The position numbers were made by a program, and so were the translations under genes. Shown here in pieces: positions 33,946-45,400 of a stretch of DNA of 48,702 nt. How positions within the stretch are numbered: position 1 is the stretch's first letter; every line of letters begins with the position of its first letter. The stretch is from Flavobacteriaceae bacterium (GTDB lineage: Bacteria; Bacteroidota; Bacteroidia; Flavobacteriales; Flavobacteriaceae): NCBI GenBank assembly GCA_947456815.1, contig CANGTL010000019.1, forward strand, positions 1 through 48,702, written 5' to 3'. The notes under the pieces are model-generated. The model was not told where the DNA came from, searched no databases, and was given only the letters and a program-made list of their open reading frames with translations.

Positions 33946-36900
33946 TTATTCGATGATTATTTTGTTAGTTACGTCACCTTTTGTTGTATGAACTTTAACT
34001 ATGTATGTACCTGTACTTACGTTGCTTACTGGAATCTGTATTTTCTTTTGATTTTCATTTTTCACTTCCCATGATCGAATAGATTGTCCGAGCATGTTGA
34101 ATAAATCTACAGATTCAACGGTTGCGTCTAATGTGCCGTTATTGATATTTATCGTATCGTTGTTGTTCGTATACGTTACTGCAACTTCGTTGTTTTGTTC
34201 CACATCACTAACTCCTAGTGAAGAACTGCTAAAGCGAAGTGAGAAACGAGTATCAAATGTTCCGATTGGCAAATTGACTTCAAAGTTTCCATTTCTGATA
34301 TCGTGGTATTGGTTCGTCACATTATCATGGATGTAAATATTTTGATTGTCATCAAAGTTCTCTGTAGCGTCTAAGACAAATTGTACGTTACCTTCTTGTC
34401 CATTTTTTACCGACAGTGGAAGTATCTTACTTGCGTTGAACGCATCTACACCTTGAATTACTAGATTTGCTCCAGAATTGACAAAGTAAAGATCATTCGG
34501 TTGACTATCGAGTTGTGCTGCATCATAGCCAGGGTCAAAACCTTCTGTTGCTAAGTTATCCATAAATCCGAGTAGTATTTGACGGTGGTATCCGTTTACA
34601 GAATTGAAGCCCAATCGAATTTTAGCGAAGTTGTTGTTATCCACTATTTCATCTTCGGTATTGTCAAAGTTTCTATCTACCACTGAAACCGATTGATTAT
34701 TGTTTCTAAACATGATGTTAGAACTAGCATTATTCTCTTTAATAAAGGCACGTTGGTTATTATTAAAAGTAATGGTTCCACCAGTTGAGCCTGCATAAAC
34801 CAGGAATCCTTGTCCAACAGGAATGAACCTACTTGGAACTCTAGAACTTGTTCCTAGTCCACTAATACCCGCTGGTGCCACAGGCGGAGTTCCTCCAACC
34901 AAGTTTCGAGCTGCATAACCACCTTGATAATCAATCAAATTATGAGAAGTGTTAGTGCTGTAATGTTCCCAGAAATATAGTGCTCCTGTCATAACAGCAC
35001 TATTTGCCGTAATGAACGCATCTGCATCAAGTGCGGAAGGATATGGATTTCCACATAGGTTTAGGTTTCCACCTGCGATTGGAGTTGTAATTGTACCATT
35101 GTTTGGCTTACCTACAAAGGCATAGTTCTGTGTTGGCGTTGCAGCGCTCGTTCCTTTCAAAGTATAGCCTTGAGCTGCTTGTAATGTTCCGTTTTGTCCT
35201 ACAGCTGCCCAATTAGCGTACTGAGGCGACAAGTTTTGGAATTTGAAAATCCAGTAGCTACTCAAAGTAATAGGCGATGTTGCTGCTCCGTTATATCCAC
35301 TTGTCCATGTAATTGGTTGAATGTTGTTTGGATCTGTTCCATCTCGCATTACACCACTTACGGTATAAGCCGTATTATTAGCGGTTGTACTTAAACTTCC
35401 CACGGGTGAACACCAGTAGTTATAGTTAAACATATTTGCTTGTCCTTCTTGGTCTCTTTCGATTGAACCAGCACTAGTAACGTCTAATTCACTATTTGCA
35501 GTTTGAACCAATTGTGATTTTCCTTGAAGGTCGATTTTACCGTCTAAATCTAAGTACCAATCATTTTGAATTTTTGTATCGTTATTCATTGTAATTGTCA
35601 CACCAGAGTTTACAAACATCGCTAAGTCAGTTGAATTGGCTGTTTCAGTAATGTTGTGTTGTACTTGAATGATTGAAGAATCAAAGTCAGTTACGTCCAT
35701 GCCACGAATGTCTTTTGTAGCATCATTCACCGCTGTAGCAAAAGTTCCTGTTGTTCTTGTTACGAAAGGCATAGGTGCTTCTTGTGCTTTGATTATTTTA
35801 TTGTTATAAATTTCCATACCGGTTCCTACATCTAAAGATGCGGTGGTAATGTTATCAACGATATCATCTTTATACACATCCATTCTGTAGTTTCTTAACA
35901 TATTAGCGTAAGGAAGTGTTTGGATGTCTTTAGGGACAATTGTACCGCGCACTTGCGAAGCGGTATTTTGCACTTCTTGATATACCATTCTTTGCAATTG
36001 CAAATCAGTTAAGGCAACATTAAATATACGAACCTCATCTATTTTTCCTTTGAAATAGTTTGAAGCAGCACTTGGGTTTTTACCTAATGTCAATGCAGCA
36101 GAAGCAATGTTACCTGCAGCTGCACCGCTGGCAACCATCACACCATTAAGGAATAATCTTACCGTTGAACCGTTATACATTGCGCCAACATGATACCATT
36201 GTGAGGTGTTCAAAGCCGCTGAAGTATAAGGAGCTACTGGAGTAGAATACGTTATGGTCGAACCGTTGACTACTGCTTCCAGATTTCTGCTACTGTTAAT
36301 TCTCAGTTGGAAACCTGGTTGTCCAGCTACTACTCCGGTTGCGGAGAAAGCGCTATTCAAATCAATCCAAGCCATGATGGTTTCGTTTGTAAGAACACCC
36401 AAAGCTGTGGCATCTTGTCCGTAATCATTTCGTCCGTCGAAGTCAAGATATAGTTTTCTATTTAGGTCTCTTGGAGAACCATACACACCTATATTGGTGT
36501 CAAACGTATCTGTGATTCCGTCTTTATCGACGTCTGCCGATCCATCAATTCGACCGTCATTATTGGCGTCAAGTGTGCTGTATAATGATCCTGCAATATC
36601 CATTATACCGTCGCTATTAGAGTCAACTTGCATATAATCTGGAGTTGCATTACTATCGGTATCTTGTGCGAAAGGTCTTGCCAGCGTTCCAGATCCGATT
36701 AAGGTATCATAAATGTCTAAGATTCCGTCAACATCAGTATCTACACCGTCGCCGCGTCCGTCTCCATTGATGTCTCCGTCTCCCATGTTTGCAATGGCTT
36801 CATCTACATCAAATAAGCTATCATTATCGCTATCTAAATCGACAGCATCTCTCACGCCATCACCATCTGTATCTGGAATAGCGTTATTTACTCCCGTATA

Positions 36901-39900
36901 AATTGGGTCGATTGGGTCGTTCATACCATTAGCGTTAGCATCAGTCCAAGTTGCTGAACTTGCCATATTCATTCTAGACAAACCACTACTATATTGTTTG
37001 AACCCACCTTCTTCGATATCTGCAAGTCCGTCATTATCTGAATCTAAGTCGAATAAGTTTGCAACACCATCAGCATCCCAATCACAGTACGTTTGTATGA
37101 TTAAAATATCGTCCATCGCAAAGTCATTTCCACCACCTCCTGGAGCGTTATTTCTAATTTTTACCAAAAAGTTAGTTACATTTCCAAGATTTACTGTGGT
37201 CGTATAGTTTAACCAATTTGAAAGTGTTGGTCCACAAGTATTATCCAGAGGATTTGATGCAGAACATCGACCAATGTCCCCGGTATTGTAGGAGGTATAT
37301 AGCATTGTATCGGTGATATCTCGGAATTCAATGGTAATATTTGGTCTAATAGTTCCGCCAAGATTACCTTGTCGCATGATGTTCATTACCCAAAATCCGA
37401 AAGATATAGGAGCATTTGGCAGTACACCGTTTATTAATACTTGATAGAAGTATGTTCCCGCAGTATTATCGGCATTGTATATCGCCATTCTACCATTGGT
37501 ATCCGCTGGAGTATGATCTAATTGATCTGTCCAAGCCAAACTTTGGTGCACGCTTTCAGGGTACGCCGCATCGGTAGCATGTGATATATAGTAATTTACG
37601 CAATATTCACCATCATCCAAACGAATGGAACCATTGGTACCACAGTTATTAGGATTTCCTGCAATTCCGTCTTCATAACAAGAAGTCGTAGAAGCACCAG
37701 GAATATTAATGTTAATCAGACCTCTAGTTTTTCCAGTTCCAAAAGTTTCGTTCAAGAATGTTTGTGTGATTGCACTAGCAAACGGAGAAGCCAGACAGCT
37801 TGTTTGTTCCAAAGTATCTACAATACCGTCGTTGTCATCATCTAAATCGAAGTTGTCAGTTACGTTATCAGCATCTCTATCTACATAAGTTCTAACACCT
37901 GTTGCAGTGATTGAAAAGTTAAATGGGTTTTCATCAATATCATTATTAGCAATCGAAATTGTTGCGGTTTTAACGCCTAGAACTGTAGGGTTAAAAGATA
38001 TTTGCATAATTGTGGAACCTCCTGACGCCACTGAGGCTGCAGGCGCACTGGTAACAGTGAAGTCACTAGCATTGGCTCCTGCAATTGTGATTGCGCCAAG
38101 AACCAAAGGTCCTGTACCTGTATTGGTAATTACATAATTGGCTAATACGTTTCCGTTTTCGATAGAAACCGAACCAAAATCTGTCCAGTCGTCTTGTGAA
38201 GGACTTGCGTCACCATCTACAATATTTGTGAATAAGCCCGAAATTGCTATTTCGCTTGTTGAGGTTGCGCTAATACCGAAAGTATATGAGCTTTCATTGC
38301 TATCATTGTTTGGGATAGTTATTGTCGCAGTTCTAACACCAACAACAGTAGGTGCGAATGTAATAACAAATGTACTTGTGGTTGTTCCAGCTACAATGGC
38401 ACTTGGTGCCGTTGAGATGCTAAAATCACCAGGATTCGCTCCTGATATAGTAATCGTTCCAATGGTCAAGTTCATCGTTCCCGTGTTTCTGATCGTAAAG
38501 GTTCTGGTAATAGCAACATTACTAAAATCAGTCCAGTCGGCAGTAGTTGGAGTAAGGTCGCCTGAAACAATAGAAGTAGCGTTCCCTTGGATATCAATTT
38601 CTTGAGCAACACCAGTTCCTTGCAAAGTAAAATCGTAAGGATTTTCGTTGGCGTCATTATTAACTATCGACATGATTGCGCTTCTTGCTCCGGCAGCACC
38701 AGGTGTAAAACGTACAACGAATGTAGTACTGCTATATCCTGCTACTGAGGCGCTTGGCGGTGTTGTTATAGAAAAGTCACCAGGGTTTGTTCCGCTAAAT
38801 GTAATCGCTCCTATTGTTAGTGCTGTTGCACCAGTATTAAGAATAGTAAATGTTCGTGATGTAGCAACAGTACTAAAGTCAGTCCAATCTGCCGTAGTTG
38901 GCGTAATATCGCCATCAACAATTGAAACCCCGTTTCCTTGAATGTCTATTTCATTATTTATTGCTGTTCCGCTAATGGCGAAGTCATAAGGATTTTCATT
39001 AGGATCATTATTAACAATTGAAATCGTAGCATTACTAGTACCAATTCCGATAGGAGTGAAAAGTACCGTAAATGTGCTACTAGCTCCTGCAATGATAATG
39101 GCTGCCGGAGCGCTAGAGATACTAAAATCGCCAGCATTGGGTCCAGTAAAGGTAATTGCTCCAATAGTAAGCGGAGATGTTCCTGTATTTCTAATTGTAA
39201 ATGTTCTTGTTGTAGTTAAATTGCTAAAGTCAGTCCAATCTGCTGTAGTAGGAGTAGTGTCGCCATCTACAATAGAAGTCGCATTCCCTAGAACGTCCAT
39301 TTCTTGAGCTGTAGCAGTTCCTTGCAGTGTAAAATTATAAGGATTTTCGTTTAAGTCAGTATTTGCTATATTGATTATTGCAGTTCTCACACCAACTGCT
39401 GTAGGGTCGAATGTAACTACAAAAGTGGTGCTAGATCCGGAGGCAACTGTTGCGCTTGGTGCTGTTGTTACAGAGAAATCAGCTGGGTTTGTACCACTGA
39501 AAGTAATTGCTCCAAGTGTTAAAGGGGCAAGTCCAGTATTAGTGATTGTAAAAGTTCTAGTGATACTTCCTGTATTGACATCTGTTGTACCGAAATCAGT
39601 CCAATCTGCCGCAGTTGGTGTTATATCGCCATCTACAATATCAACGGCATTTCCTAGAACACTTATTTCTGGTTCTGTTCCTGTTCCTTGCAACGCAAAA
39701 TCATAAGGGTTTTCGGTGGTATCGTTATTAGCAATGTTCATTGTAGCGGTTCTGACACCGGCGGCACCAGGAACAAAAGTAAGGACAAACGTTGTGCTTC
39801 CGTAACCCGCAACAGTTGCGCTTGGCGGAGTTGTAACAGTATAGTCGGCAGCATTAGTTCCTGTGAATGTAATTGCTCCAACGGTTAAGTTTACGGCACC

Positions 39901-42255
39901 TTGATTTTGAATTGTAAAGGTTCTTGTTGTTGAACCGTAAACTGCTGTAGTTGTTCCGAAGTCAGTCCAATCTGCTACCGAAGGCGTGATGTCACCATCA
40001 ACAATAGAAGTTGCATTACCTTGTACATTGATTTCTTGTGCTAATCCAGTTCCTTGGATAGAAAAATCGTATGGATTTTCATCAAGGTCATTATTTGCGA
40101 TAGAAATAGATGCTGTACGAGTACCAACGGCCGATGGCGTAAACGTCACGACGAAAGTAGTGCTTGAACTGGCTCCGATTACTGAGCTTGGACTCGTAGT
40201 TACAGCAAAGTCTCCAGGATTTGCTCCTGAAAAAGTTATTGCTCCGATTGCTAACGAGCTTGAGCCTGTATTGCGTATGGTGAAAGTTCTTGTAGAAGCA
40301 GTTCCGAAATCTGTCCAATCTGCTGCTGAAGGCGTTATGTCTCCATCAACGATTGAAACGGCATTTCCTTGAACATCAATTTCATTGATGAAAATAGTAG
40401 CAGTGACTGCAACTCTAGGAGCAGAAGTACAAGTACCATTGAAAGATTCTACGTAGTAAGTCGTTGTATTAAATAGGACCGGAGTTGTAAAACTATTTCC
40501 AGTTCCTAATGATCCTCCACCAGTTGGGTTGGCATACCAAGATATTGTACCTGCAGAAGCTGTTGCAGCTAAGGTAACCGTTCCAGATCCAACTCTTGAT
40601 CCAGGAGTTGTGCTTGTTATAGTTGGTGAACTTAATATTGTGAGGGTTTTCGTTGCAGTTACAAAACTACATGCAACGCTGTTAGCTGTTAATGTCAAAG
40701 TAACACTTCCCGCTGCGATGTCTGCCGCACTTGGCGTATAAGTACAAGTGCTTAATGAATTAGGATTTGCAAAAGTTCCTGTACCACTACTTGTCCAAGT
40801 AACACTTGAATGATTTGAAGCGCTTGATCCAAAAGTGATATTTACAGCACCAGCTGCAGAACAAGTGGATATATTTGAACCGGCAACCGCTGTTGGTTGT
40901 TGGTAAACAGTAAGGAATTTAGATGAAGTTACAACGCCGCATGGTGCATTTCCACTTGCGCTTAAAGTAATTGTTACCGTTCCTCCTGCGATGTCTGCAA
41001 CACTTGGTGTGTAAGTACAAAGTGTTAATGAATTAGCGTTTGTAAAAGTTCCAGTCCCACTTGATGTCCACAGTACTGATGTGTAGTTTGTTGCGCTAGA
41101 ACCTGCTGTTACATTAAACGAGGAAGCAGTTGAACAACCTGATATATTTGTTCCCGCCACTGAAGTCGCTGGAGCTAACACAGTAACAACCGTTGTATTG
41201 AAACTTGAAATTACTGTATTACAACCAGCTCCTGAAGAAAGGTTTGTAATGGTAACAGTAGTTGCTCCTATATTTAAAGAGGTTGTGGAAAATGTTCCAG
41301 TTCCAGGGCTACCAGCAGTAAATGTCATAGTAGCTGTATTTCCGGTTGCTGTTGTAGCACCAGATAGATTATAAGTCACGTTGTAAGTTCCAGTAGGTAA
41401 TGAAGATGAACGCAATGTAATTGTAGAAGCAGATGCATTACAAAAAGGGCCATTGTTTGAAGCAGCAGCAGTTAAGGCATACGTAGGACAAACCCAGGTT
41501 ATGATTACTTGACCGTTTGCTCCATCTCCTCCGATTGTATTTGGAGACCCCGCATTGTTTTTATCTCCGGCACCACCGCCTCCTCCGCCTAGAGCAGAAA
41601 TATTAGCTATACCGTCTAGTGAAGTGTTCCCTCCATCAGCACCTGCTCCAGCGCCTGTCGGTACTGGTGTTGGCGCAGTCATAGTTGCATAAACTGCAGC
41701 TCCCGAAAGACCGTTTCCTAAAGTTCCTGCTGACGTAGCCCCTGGACCACCACGGCCTGTGCTATTATCTCTTCCAGTTCCTCCGTTTCCTCCGCTGAAT
41801 TTTGTTGTACCAAAACCTGCAGCTGCTGAACCACCGGCACCGCCGATTCCACCATTGCCACTTACTGGAGGATTTCCACCAGCACCGCCCTTTGCGAGTA
41901 CTGTTGTACTGCTAATGAACCATGAATCTGTTCCTGGATTTCCGGCGGCTCCAGCATTACCTGTACCCCCGACACCGACGGTAACAGTATGTGTACCTGC
42001 TGGAACAGCAAGGGCAGGTGCAATACTATAAGCACCACCACCACCACCACCAGCGCCATCACTAGTAAAGGTATTTCCTCCACCAGCACCACCAGCACCC
42101 CATGCTTGCACGGAAACTGTGGTAACACCTGCTGGTACTGTGAAGGTACCATCTGAGTTGTAGGTTTGTGATATTTGAGAGTAGCCAATTCCACTTAAAA
42201 GTAGTAGGCTAAATAGTAATAGGTTTTTCTTTTTTAAGAATAATGTTGTTTTCAT
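33946..42255 (-). CDS. Giant T9SS-exported surface protein with seven choice-of-anchor-D repeats
   Basis: 2769 residues. Order of parts: signal peptide ending GIGYSQ; a Gly-rich region (about 28-255, FTVPAGVTTVSVQAWGAGGA and many GGG runs); Ig-like repeats (about 255-620) with TYTPS segments; seven about 118-residue choice-of-anchor-D repeats (about 624-1450), most of them with VDGD.TP, DWTDF and NNDxxENPYxF; a TSP3 unit (DADNVTDNFDLDDDNDG); a beta-rich domain; a second TSP3 array (about 1720-1900) with many Asp residues for calcium; a LamG-type domain (LYLDFDGRNDYGQ, about 1935-2095); a long unique part; and a T9SS type A sorting domain (VDLFNMLGQSIRSWEV, ending GDVTNKIIIE). It is probably displayed on the surface and acts in adhesion. 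It lies directly downstream of a paralogue. Confidence 0.88.
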   Translation of the reverse strand: MKTTLFLKKKNLLLFSLLLLSGIGYSQISQTYNSDGTFTVPAGVTTVSVQAWGAGGAGGGNTFTSDGAGGGGGGAYSIAPALAVPAGTHTVTVGVGGTGNAGAAGNPGTDSWFISSTTVLAKGGAGGNPPVSGNGGIGGAGGSAAAGFGTTKFSGGNGGTGRDNSTGRGGPGATSAGTLGNGLSGAAVYATMTAPTPVPTGAGAGADGGNTSLDGIANISALGGGGGGAGDKNNAGSPNTIGGDGANGQVIITWVCPTYALTAAASNNGPFCNASASTITLRSSSLPTGTYNVTYNLSGATTATGNTATMTFTAGSPGTGTFSTTSLNIGATTVTITNLSSGAGCNTVISSFNTTVVTVLAPATSVAGTNISGCSTASSFNVTAGSSATNYTSVLWTSSGTGTFTNANSLTLCTYTPSVADIAGGTVTITLSASGNAPCGVVTSSKFLTVYQQPTAVAGSNISTCSAAGAVNITFGSSASNHSSVTWTSSGTGTFANPNSLSTCTYTPSAADIAAGSVTLTLTANSVACSFVTATKTLTILSSPTITSTTPGSRVGSGTVTLAATASAGTISWYANPTGGGSLGTGNSFTTPVLFNTTTYYVESFNGTCTSAPRVAVTATIFINEIDVQGNAVSIVDGDITPSAADWTDFGTASTRTFTIRNTGSSSLAIGAITFSGANPGDFAVTTSPSSVIGASSSTTFVVTFTPSAVGTRTASISIANNDLDENPYDFSIQGTGLAQEINVQGNATSIVDGDITPSVADWTDFGTTTAVYGSTTRTFTIQNQGAVNLTVGAITFTGTNAADYTVTTPPSATVAGYGSTTFVLTFVPGAAGVRTATMNIANNDTTENPYDFALQGTGTEPEISVLGNAVDIVDGDITPTAADWTDFGTTDVNTGSITRTFTITNTGLAPLTLGAITFSGTNPADFSVTTAPSATVASGSSTTFVVTFDPTAVGVRTAIINIANTDLNENPYNFTLQGTATAQEMDVLGNATSIVDGDTTPTTADWTDFSNLTTTRTFTIRNTGTSPLTIGAITFTGPNAGDFSISSAPAAIIIAGASSTFTVLFTPIGIGTSNATISIVNNDPNENPYDFAISGTAINNEIDIQGNGVSIVDGDITPTTADWTDFSTVATSRTFTILNTGATALTIGAITFSGTNPGDFSITTPPSASVAGYSSTTFVVRFTPGAAGARSAIMSIVNNDANENPYDFTLQGTGVAQEIDIQGNATSIVSGDLTPTTADWTDFSNVAITRTFTIRNTGTMNLTIGTITISGANPGDFSISTAPSAIVAGTTTSTFVITFAPTVVGVRTATITIPNNDSNESSYTFGISATSTSEIAISGLFTNIVDGDASPSQDDWTDFGSVSIENGNVLANYVITNTGTGPLVLGAITIAGANASDFTVTSAPAASVASGGSTIMQISFNPTVLGVKTATISIANNDIDENPFNFSITATGVRTYVDRDADNVTDNFDLDDDNDGIVDTLEQTSCLASPFASAITQTFLNETFGTGKTRGLININIPGASTTSCYEDGIAGNPNNCGTNGSIRLDDGEYCVNYYISHATDAAYPESVHQSLAWTDQLDHTPADTNGRMAIYNADNTAGTYFYQVLINGVLPNAPISFGFWVMNIMRQGNLGGTIRPNITIEFRDITDTMLYTSYNTGDIGRCSASNPLDNTCGPTLSNWLNYTTTVNLGNVTNFLVKIRNNAPGGGGNDFAMDDILIIQTYCDWDADGVANLFDLDSDNDGLADIEEGGFKQYSSGLSRMNMASSATWTDANANGMNDPIDPIYTGVNNAIPDTDGDGVRDAVDLDSDNDSLFDVDEAIANMGDGDINGDGRGDGVDTDVDGILDIYDTLIGSGTLARPFAQDTDSNATPDYMQVDSNSDGIMDIAGSLYSTLDANNDGRIDGSADVDKDGITDTFDTNIGVYGSPRDLNRKLYLDFDGRNDYGQDATALGVLTNETIMAWIDLNSAFSATGVVAGQPGFQLRINSSRNLEAVVNGSTITYSTPVAPYTSAALNTSQWYHVGAMYNGSTVRLFLNGVMVASGAAAGNIASAALTLGKNPSAASNYFKGKIDEVRIFNVALTDLQLQRMVYQEVQNTASQVRGTIVPKDIQTLPYANMLRNYRMDVYKDDIVDNITTASLDVGTGMEIYNNKIIKAQEAPMPFVTRTTGTFATAVNDATKDIRGMDVTDFDSSIIQVQHNITETANSTDLAMFVNSGVTITMNNDTKIQNDWYLDLDGKIDLQGKSQLVQTANSELDVTSAGSIERDQEGQANMFNYNYWCSPVGSLSTTANNTAYTVSGVMRDGTDPNNIQPITWTSGYNGAATSPITLSSYWIFKFQNLSPQYANWAAVGQNGTLQAAQGYTLKGTSAATPTQNYAFVGKPNNGTITTPIAGGNLNLCGNPYPSALDADAFITANSAVMTGALYFWEHYSTNTSHNLIDYQGGYAARNLVGGTPPVAPAGISGLGTSSRVPSRFIPVGQGFLVYAGSTGGTITFNNNQRAFIKENNASSNIMFRNNNQSVSVVDRNFDNTEDEIVDNNNFAKIRLGFNSVNGYHRQILLGFMDNLATEGFDPGYDAAQLDSQPNDLYFVNSGANLVIQGVDAFNASKILPLSVKNGQEGNVQFVLDATENFDDNQNIYIHDNVTNQYHDIRNGNFEVNLPIGTFDTRFSLRFSSSSLGVSDVEQNNEVAVTYTNNNDTININNGTLDATVESVDLFNMLGQSIRSWEVKNENQKKIQIPVSNVSTGTYIVKVHTTKGDVTNKIIIE
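37890..40387 (-). repeat. Seven tandem choice-of-anchor-D coding repeats
   Basis: Seven in-frame units of about 350 bp encode segments beginning E(I/M)-x-x-x-G-N and ending with NPYDF and QGTG-like motifs. Units two to five are closest to each other; unit seven is the most changed (IENGNVLANY). The DNA is diverged enough that recent copying is not obvious. Limits are approximate. Confidence 0.75.
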
Positions 42256-42335
42256 AACTTCCTTTCCCTTAAAAAGTGTGTTTGGGTAATTGTAATCATT
42301 TAACCAGTTAAAAGTAATAGTGTGATTTTAATTTA

Positions 42336-42343
42336 CAAAATTA
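42336..42343 (-). promoter_or_regulatory. Candidate -7 box of the giant gene
   Basis: The minus strand reads TAATTTTG, fitting TAnnTTTG, about 80 bp before the start codon. Between the box and the start is GGGAAAGGAAG close to the ATG, a rather strong purine-rich ribosome-binding site for this clade. Confidence 0.35.
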
Positions 42344-42426
42344 TTAATCGATAAAAAGCATAAAAAATAGATGAAATGCTTTTTTTTATTTATTTTGAAT
42401 TTTTTTTCTTACAATTTAAGATAAAG

Positions 42427-42460
42427 ATAAAGCTTCTTGCATGAAGAAGCTTTATTTATA
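42427..42460 (-). terminator. Terminator of the 1358-aa surface protein gene
   Basis: TAAAGCTTCTT and AAGAAGCTTTA form an 11-bp stem with a GCATG loop, flanked by A- and T-rich sequence. It lies 20 bp past the stop codon at 42481 and separates the two giant genes into different transcripts. Confidence 0.8.
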
Positions 42461-42480
42461 ATTCTCTAGTTTAGAGGTTT

Positions 42481-45400
42481 TTAATGGATAATGACTTTCT
42501 TGCCTACGTTACCGTTACTAGTATTTATTTTCAAGATGTAAGTTCCTTGGCTGATGTCATTTACAGGAATTTCGACAAATTGATCTTGGTTGCTTTCATT
42601 TAACTTCCATTCAACAATAAACTGTCCTAGCATATTATATAAAGTAGCTGATTGAACGACAGTATCTGCATCGTTTTTAGCTATAATAATGGTTTTGTCA
42701 TTATTTACTAAAGACACGTCGACTGCAGAACTATTTTCTATTTTGTTGTTTGTATTAGTACTTCTCTTGAAGCACAATCTAAATCTATTGTCAAGATTTC
42801 CAGCTTGCAAATTGACCGCGAACGGCTCATTCTTTATGTTGTAGAATCGGTTTTCGACGGCATCATAGATGAAAATTTTTTGATTGTCTTCGAGGTTTTC
42901 TACGCCATCGAGCGTAAACTTCACTAGCCCATCGCTATCTGTTTTGACTGAAAGGGGAAAAACTCTAGATCGGTTAAAATAGCCATCGCCTTGAATACTT
43001 AGTTTCACGTTATTATTAATGAAGCACATATCGTTTGTTAAGTTATCTAACTGCGGGGCGTCGTAACCTTTGTCAATTCCAGCGGATGCTAATTCATTCA
43101 TAAAGCCCAGAAGAATTTGTTTGTGATACCCATTAGGACTTGTAAAACCTAAGCGAATTTTTGGGCACGAACGGCGTCTTCGGTCCTGTAGTTCCCCTCT
43201 AGAGATGTCAGCAATCGTATCTCTATTTTGGCGAAAGAGAATATTGGAATTTGCCTCTGTTTCTTTCACGAAATTTCTTTGGTTGTTATTGAATACAATA
43301 TCGCCACCTATGTTACTTCCGTACATTAAGAAGCCTTGGCCAACCGGAATGTATCTACTAGGAATTCTGGTGCTTGAACCCAGTCCGCTTATGCCCGCTG
43401 GAGAAACTGGAGGAATACCACCAATTAGATTTCGAACCGCATATCCTCCTTGATACTCTAACAATATGTGGGATGGATTCGTGTTATAATGCTCCCAAAA
43501 ATAAATCGCACCCGTAGTTGACGTTAGATTGTCAAGTATGAAATCATCTGCATCTAATGCGGAAGCATAAGGATTTCCGCACAAGTTTAAATTATTCGCT
43601 GCAATTGGTATCGAAATAGTTCCGTTATTAGGTTTGCCAGTGAAAGTATAGTTTTGGCTTTCTTGTCCATTATCGATACCTTTCATCGTAAATCCTTGGC
43701 CCGAGAACAGTGTTCCGTTCGCTCCTACAGCTTCCCAATTGGCATAGATTGGGGATAAATTTTGAAATTTAAAAATCCAGTAACTGCTCAATGTAATTGG
43801 AGTAGTGGGAGCGCTGTCATAACCTGTTGTCCATGTGATGTTATGAATATCGTTCGGATCTGTTCCGTCTCGTAAAACCTGATCGACCGTATACGATGTA
43901 TTATTGCTGCTATTATTTATAGCGCCTACGGGTGATGACCAATAGTTATAATTGAATTTATTCGCTTGTCCTTGTTGATCTCGTTCAATCGATCCCGAAC
44001 TACTCACTTCCAAATCGCTATTAGTGGTTTGAACCAATTGTGATTTACCTTGTAAGTCGATTTTACCGTCCAATTGTAAATACCAATCGTTTTGAATTTT
44101 CGTGTCGTTATTCATCGTAACTATGATTGCAGGATTGACAATCATGCCTAGATCCGTATTTTCCGCGGTTTCTGAGATGTTGTGTTTTACTTGAACAATA
44201 GACCAATCTTGATCCATGATGTCCATGCCTCTGATTTCGTTTGTAGGGCTATTTACCCCAGTTGCGAAATCACCTGCTCTTTCTGTCACAAATGGCATTG
44301 GCGCTTGTTGCACATTTATCGTTTTGTTATTGTAGATTTTCATTCCGGTTCCAGTATCAAAACTAGGTGTAGATAGGTCGTCGATGATGTCATTTTTATA
44401 GACATCCATTCGATAGTAGCGAAGTAGATTTGCAAATGGCAGTGCACCAATATCTCTTGGGATAACTGCTCCTCTGACTTGAGAGGCCGTATTTTGAATT
44501 TCTTGATACACCATTCTTTGAAATTGTTCGTCTGTCAATGCGACATTAAAGACGCGCAATTCGTCTATTTTTCCTTTAAAGTATTTTGTTGGAGCACTTG
44601 GGTCTTTCCCAATGGTTAGTGCCGTTGCATCTGCAGCAATAGATCCGCTAGCTGCTGTGCTTGCGACCATTTCGCCATTTATGAATAATTTTAGTAAACC
44701 ACCACCGTATACCGCACCAACATGGTACCATTGCGCTGTATTTAGAATATTGGTGTCACAAGTTAATGTCGTTCCATTGACCACCGCTTCTAACTTTCGT
44801 GAACTACTAATGCGGATATTGAACCTATTTTGACCCATGATTATTCCGTCAGAAGAAAAAGCGTTGTTCAAATTGATCCAGCCCATGAGACTTGCACTAG
44901 ATAATCCACCTAAAATTGCGGAACCTTGACCGTAATCATTTCTCCCGTCAAAATCTAGATAGAGTTTTCGGTTTAGATCTCTTGGTGAACCAAAATAATT
45001 GGTATCCGTGTCGAAAGCATCTCGGATTCCATCTCGATCAACATCTGAGGTTCCGTCAATGATGCCATCATTATTCGAATCAAGAGACGCAAATAGGGTT
45101 GTGTTGATATCGTAGACGCCAGAGTTGGATTGCACATTTAGAAAATCGGGATTGCCTGAAGAAAGTGTATCTAACGGCAGGACTTTTCCTAAATTTCCGA
45201 AACCAGAGAATGTATCGAACATCGAGAGAATTCCGTCTTGGTCGCTATCGGTTCCTTCGCCTTCTCCGTCACAGTTGATATCGCCATCTCCGTAATAAAT
45301 TCCGGCTTCATCGACATCAAATAATGCGTCATTATCGGCGTCTAAATCGAGATAATTGGGTACGCTGTCACCATCAAAGTCTGCGGATGTATTTACCGCA

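Noticed and set aside
38138..38605. Long plus-strand frame (155 codons) and several similar ones opposite the anchor-D repeats
   Set aside because: They are mirror frames of the repetitive minus-strand gene; the same periodic VVG/SPSTIE pattern appears in each because the repeats recur. No start context or family resemblance.
37890..40387. Regular repeats resembling a CRISPR-like array
   Set aside because: Units are about 350 bp, diverged, and fully coding in one frame; no short identical repeats with unique spacers and no cas genes in the window.
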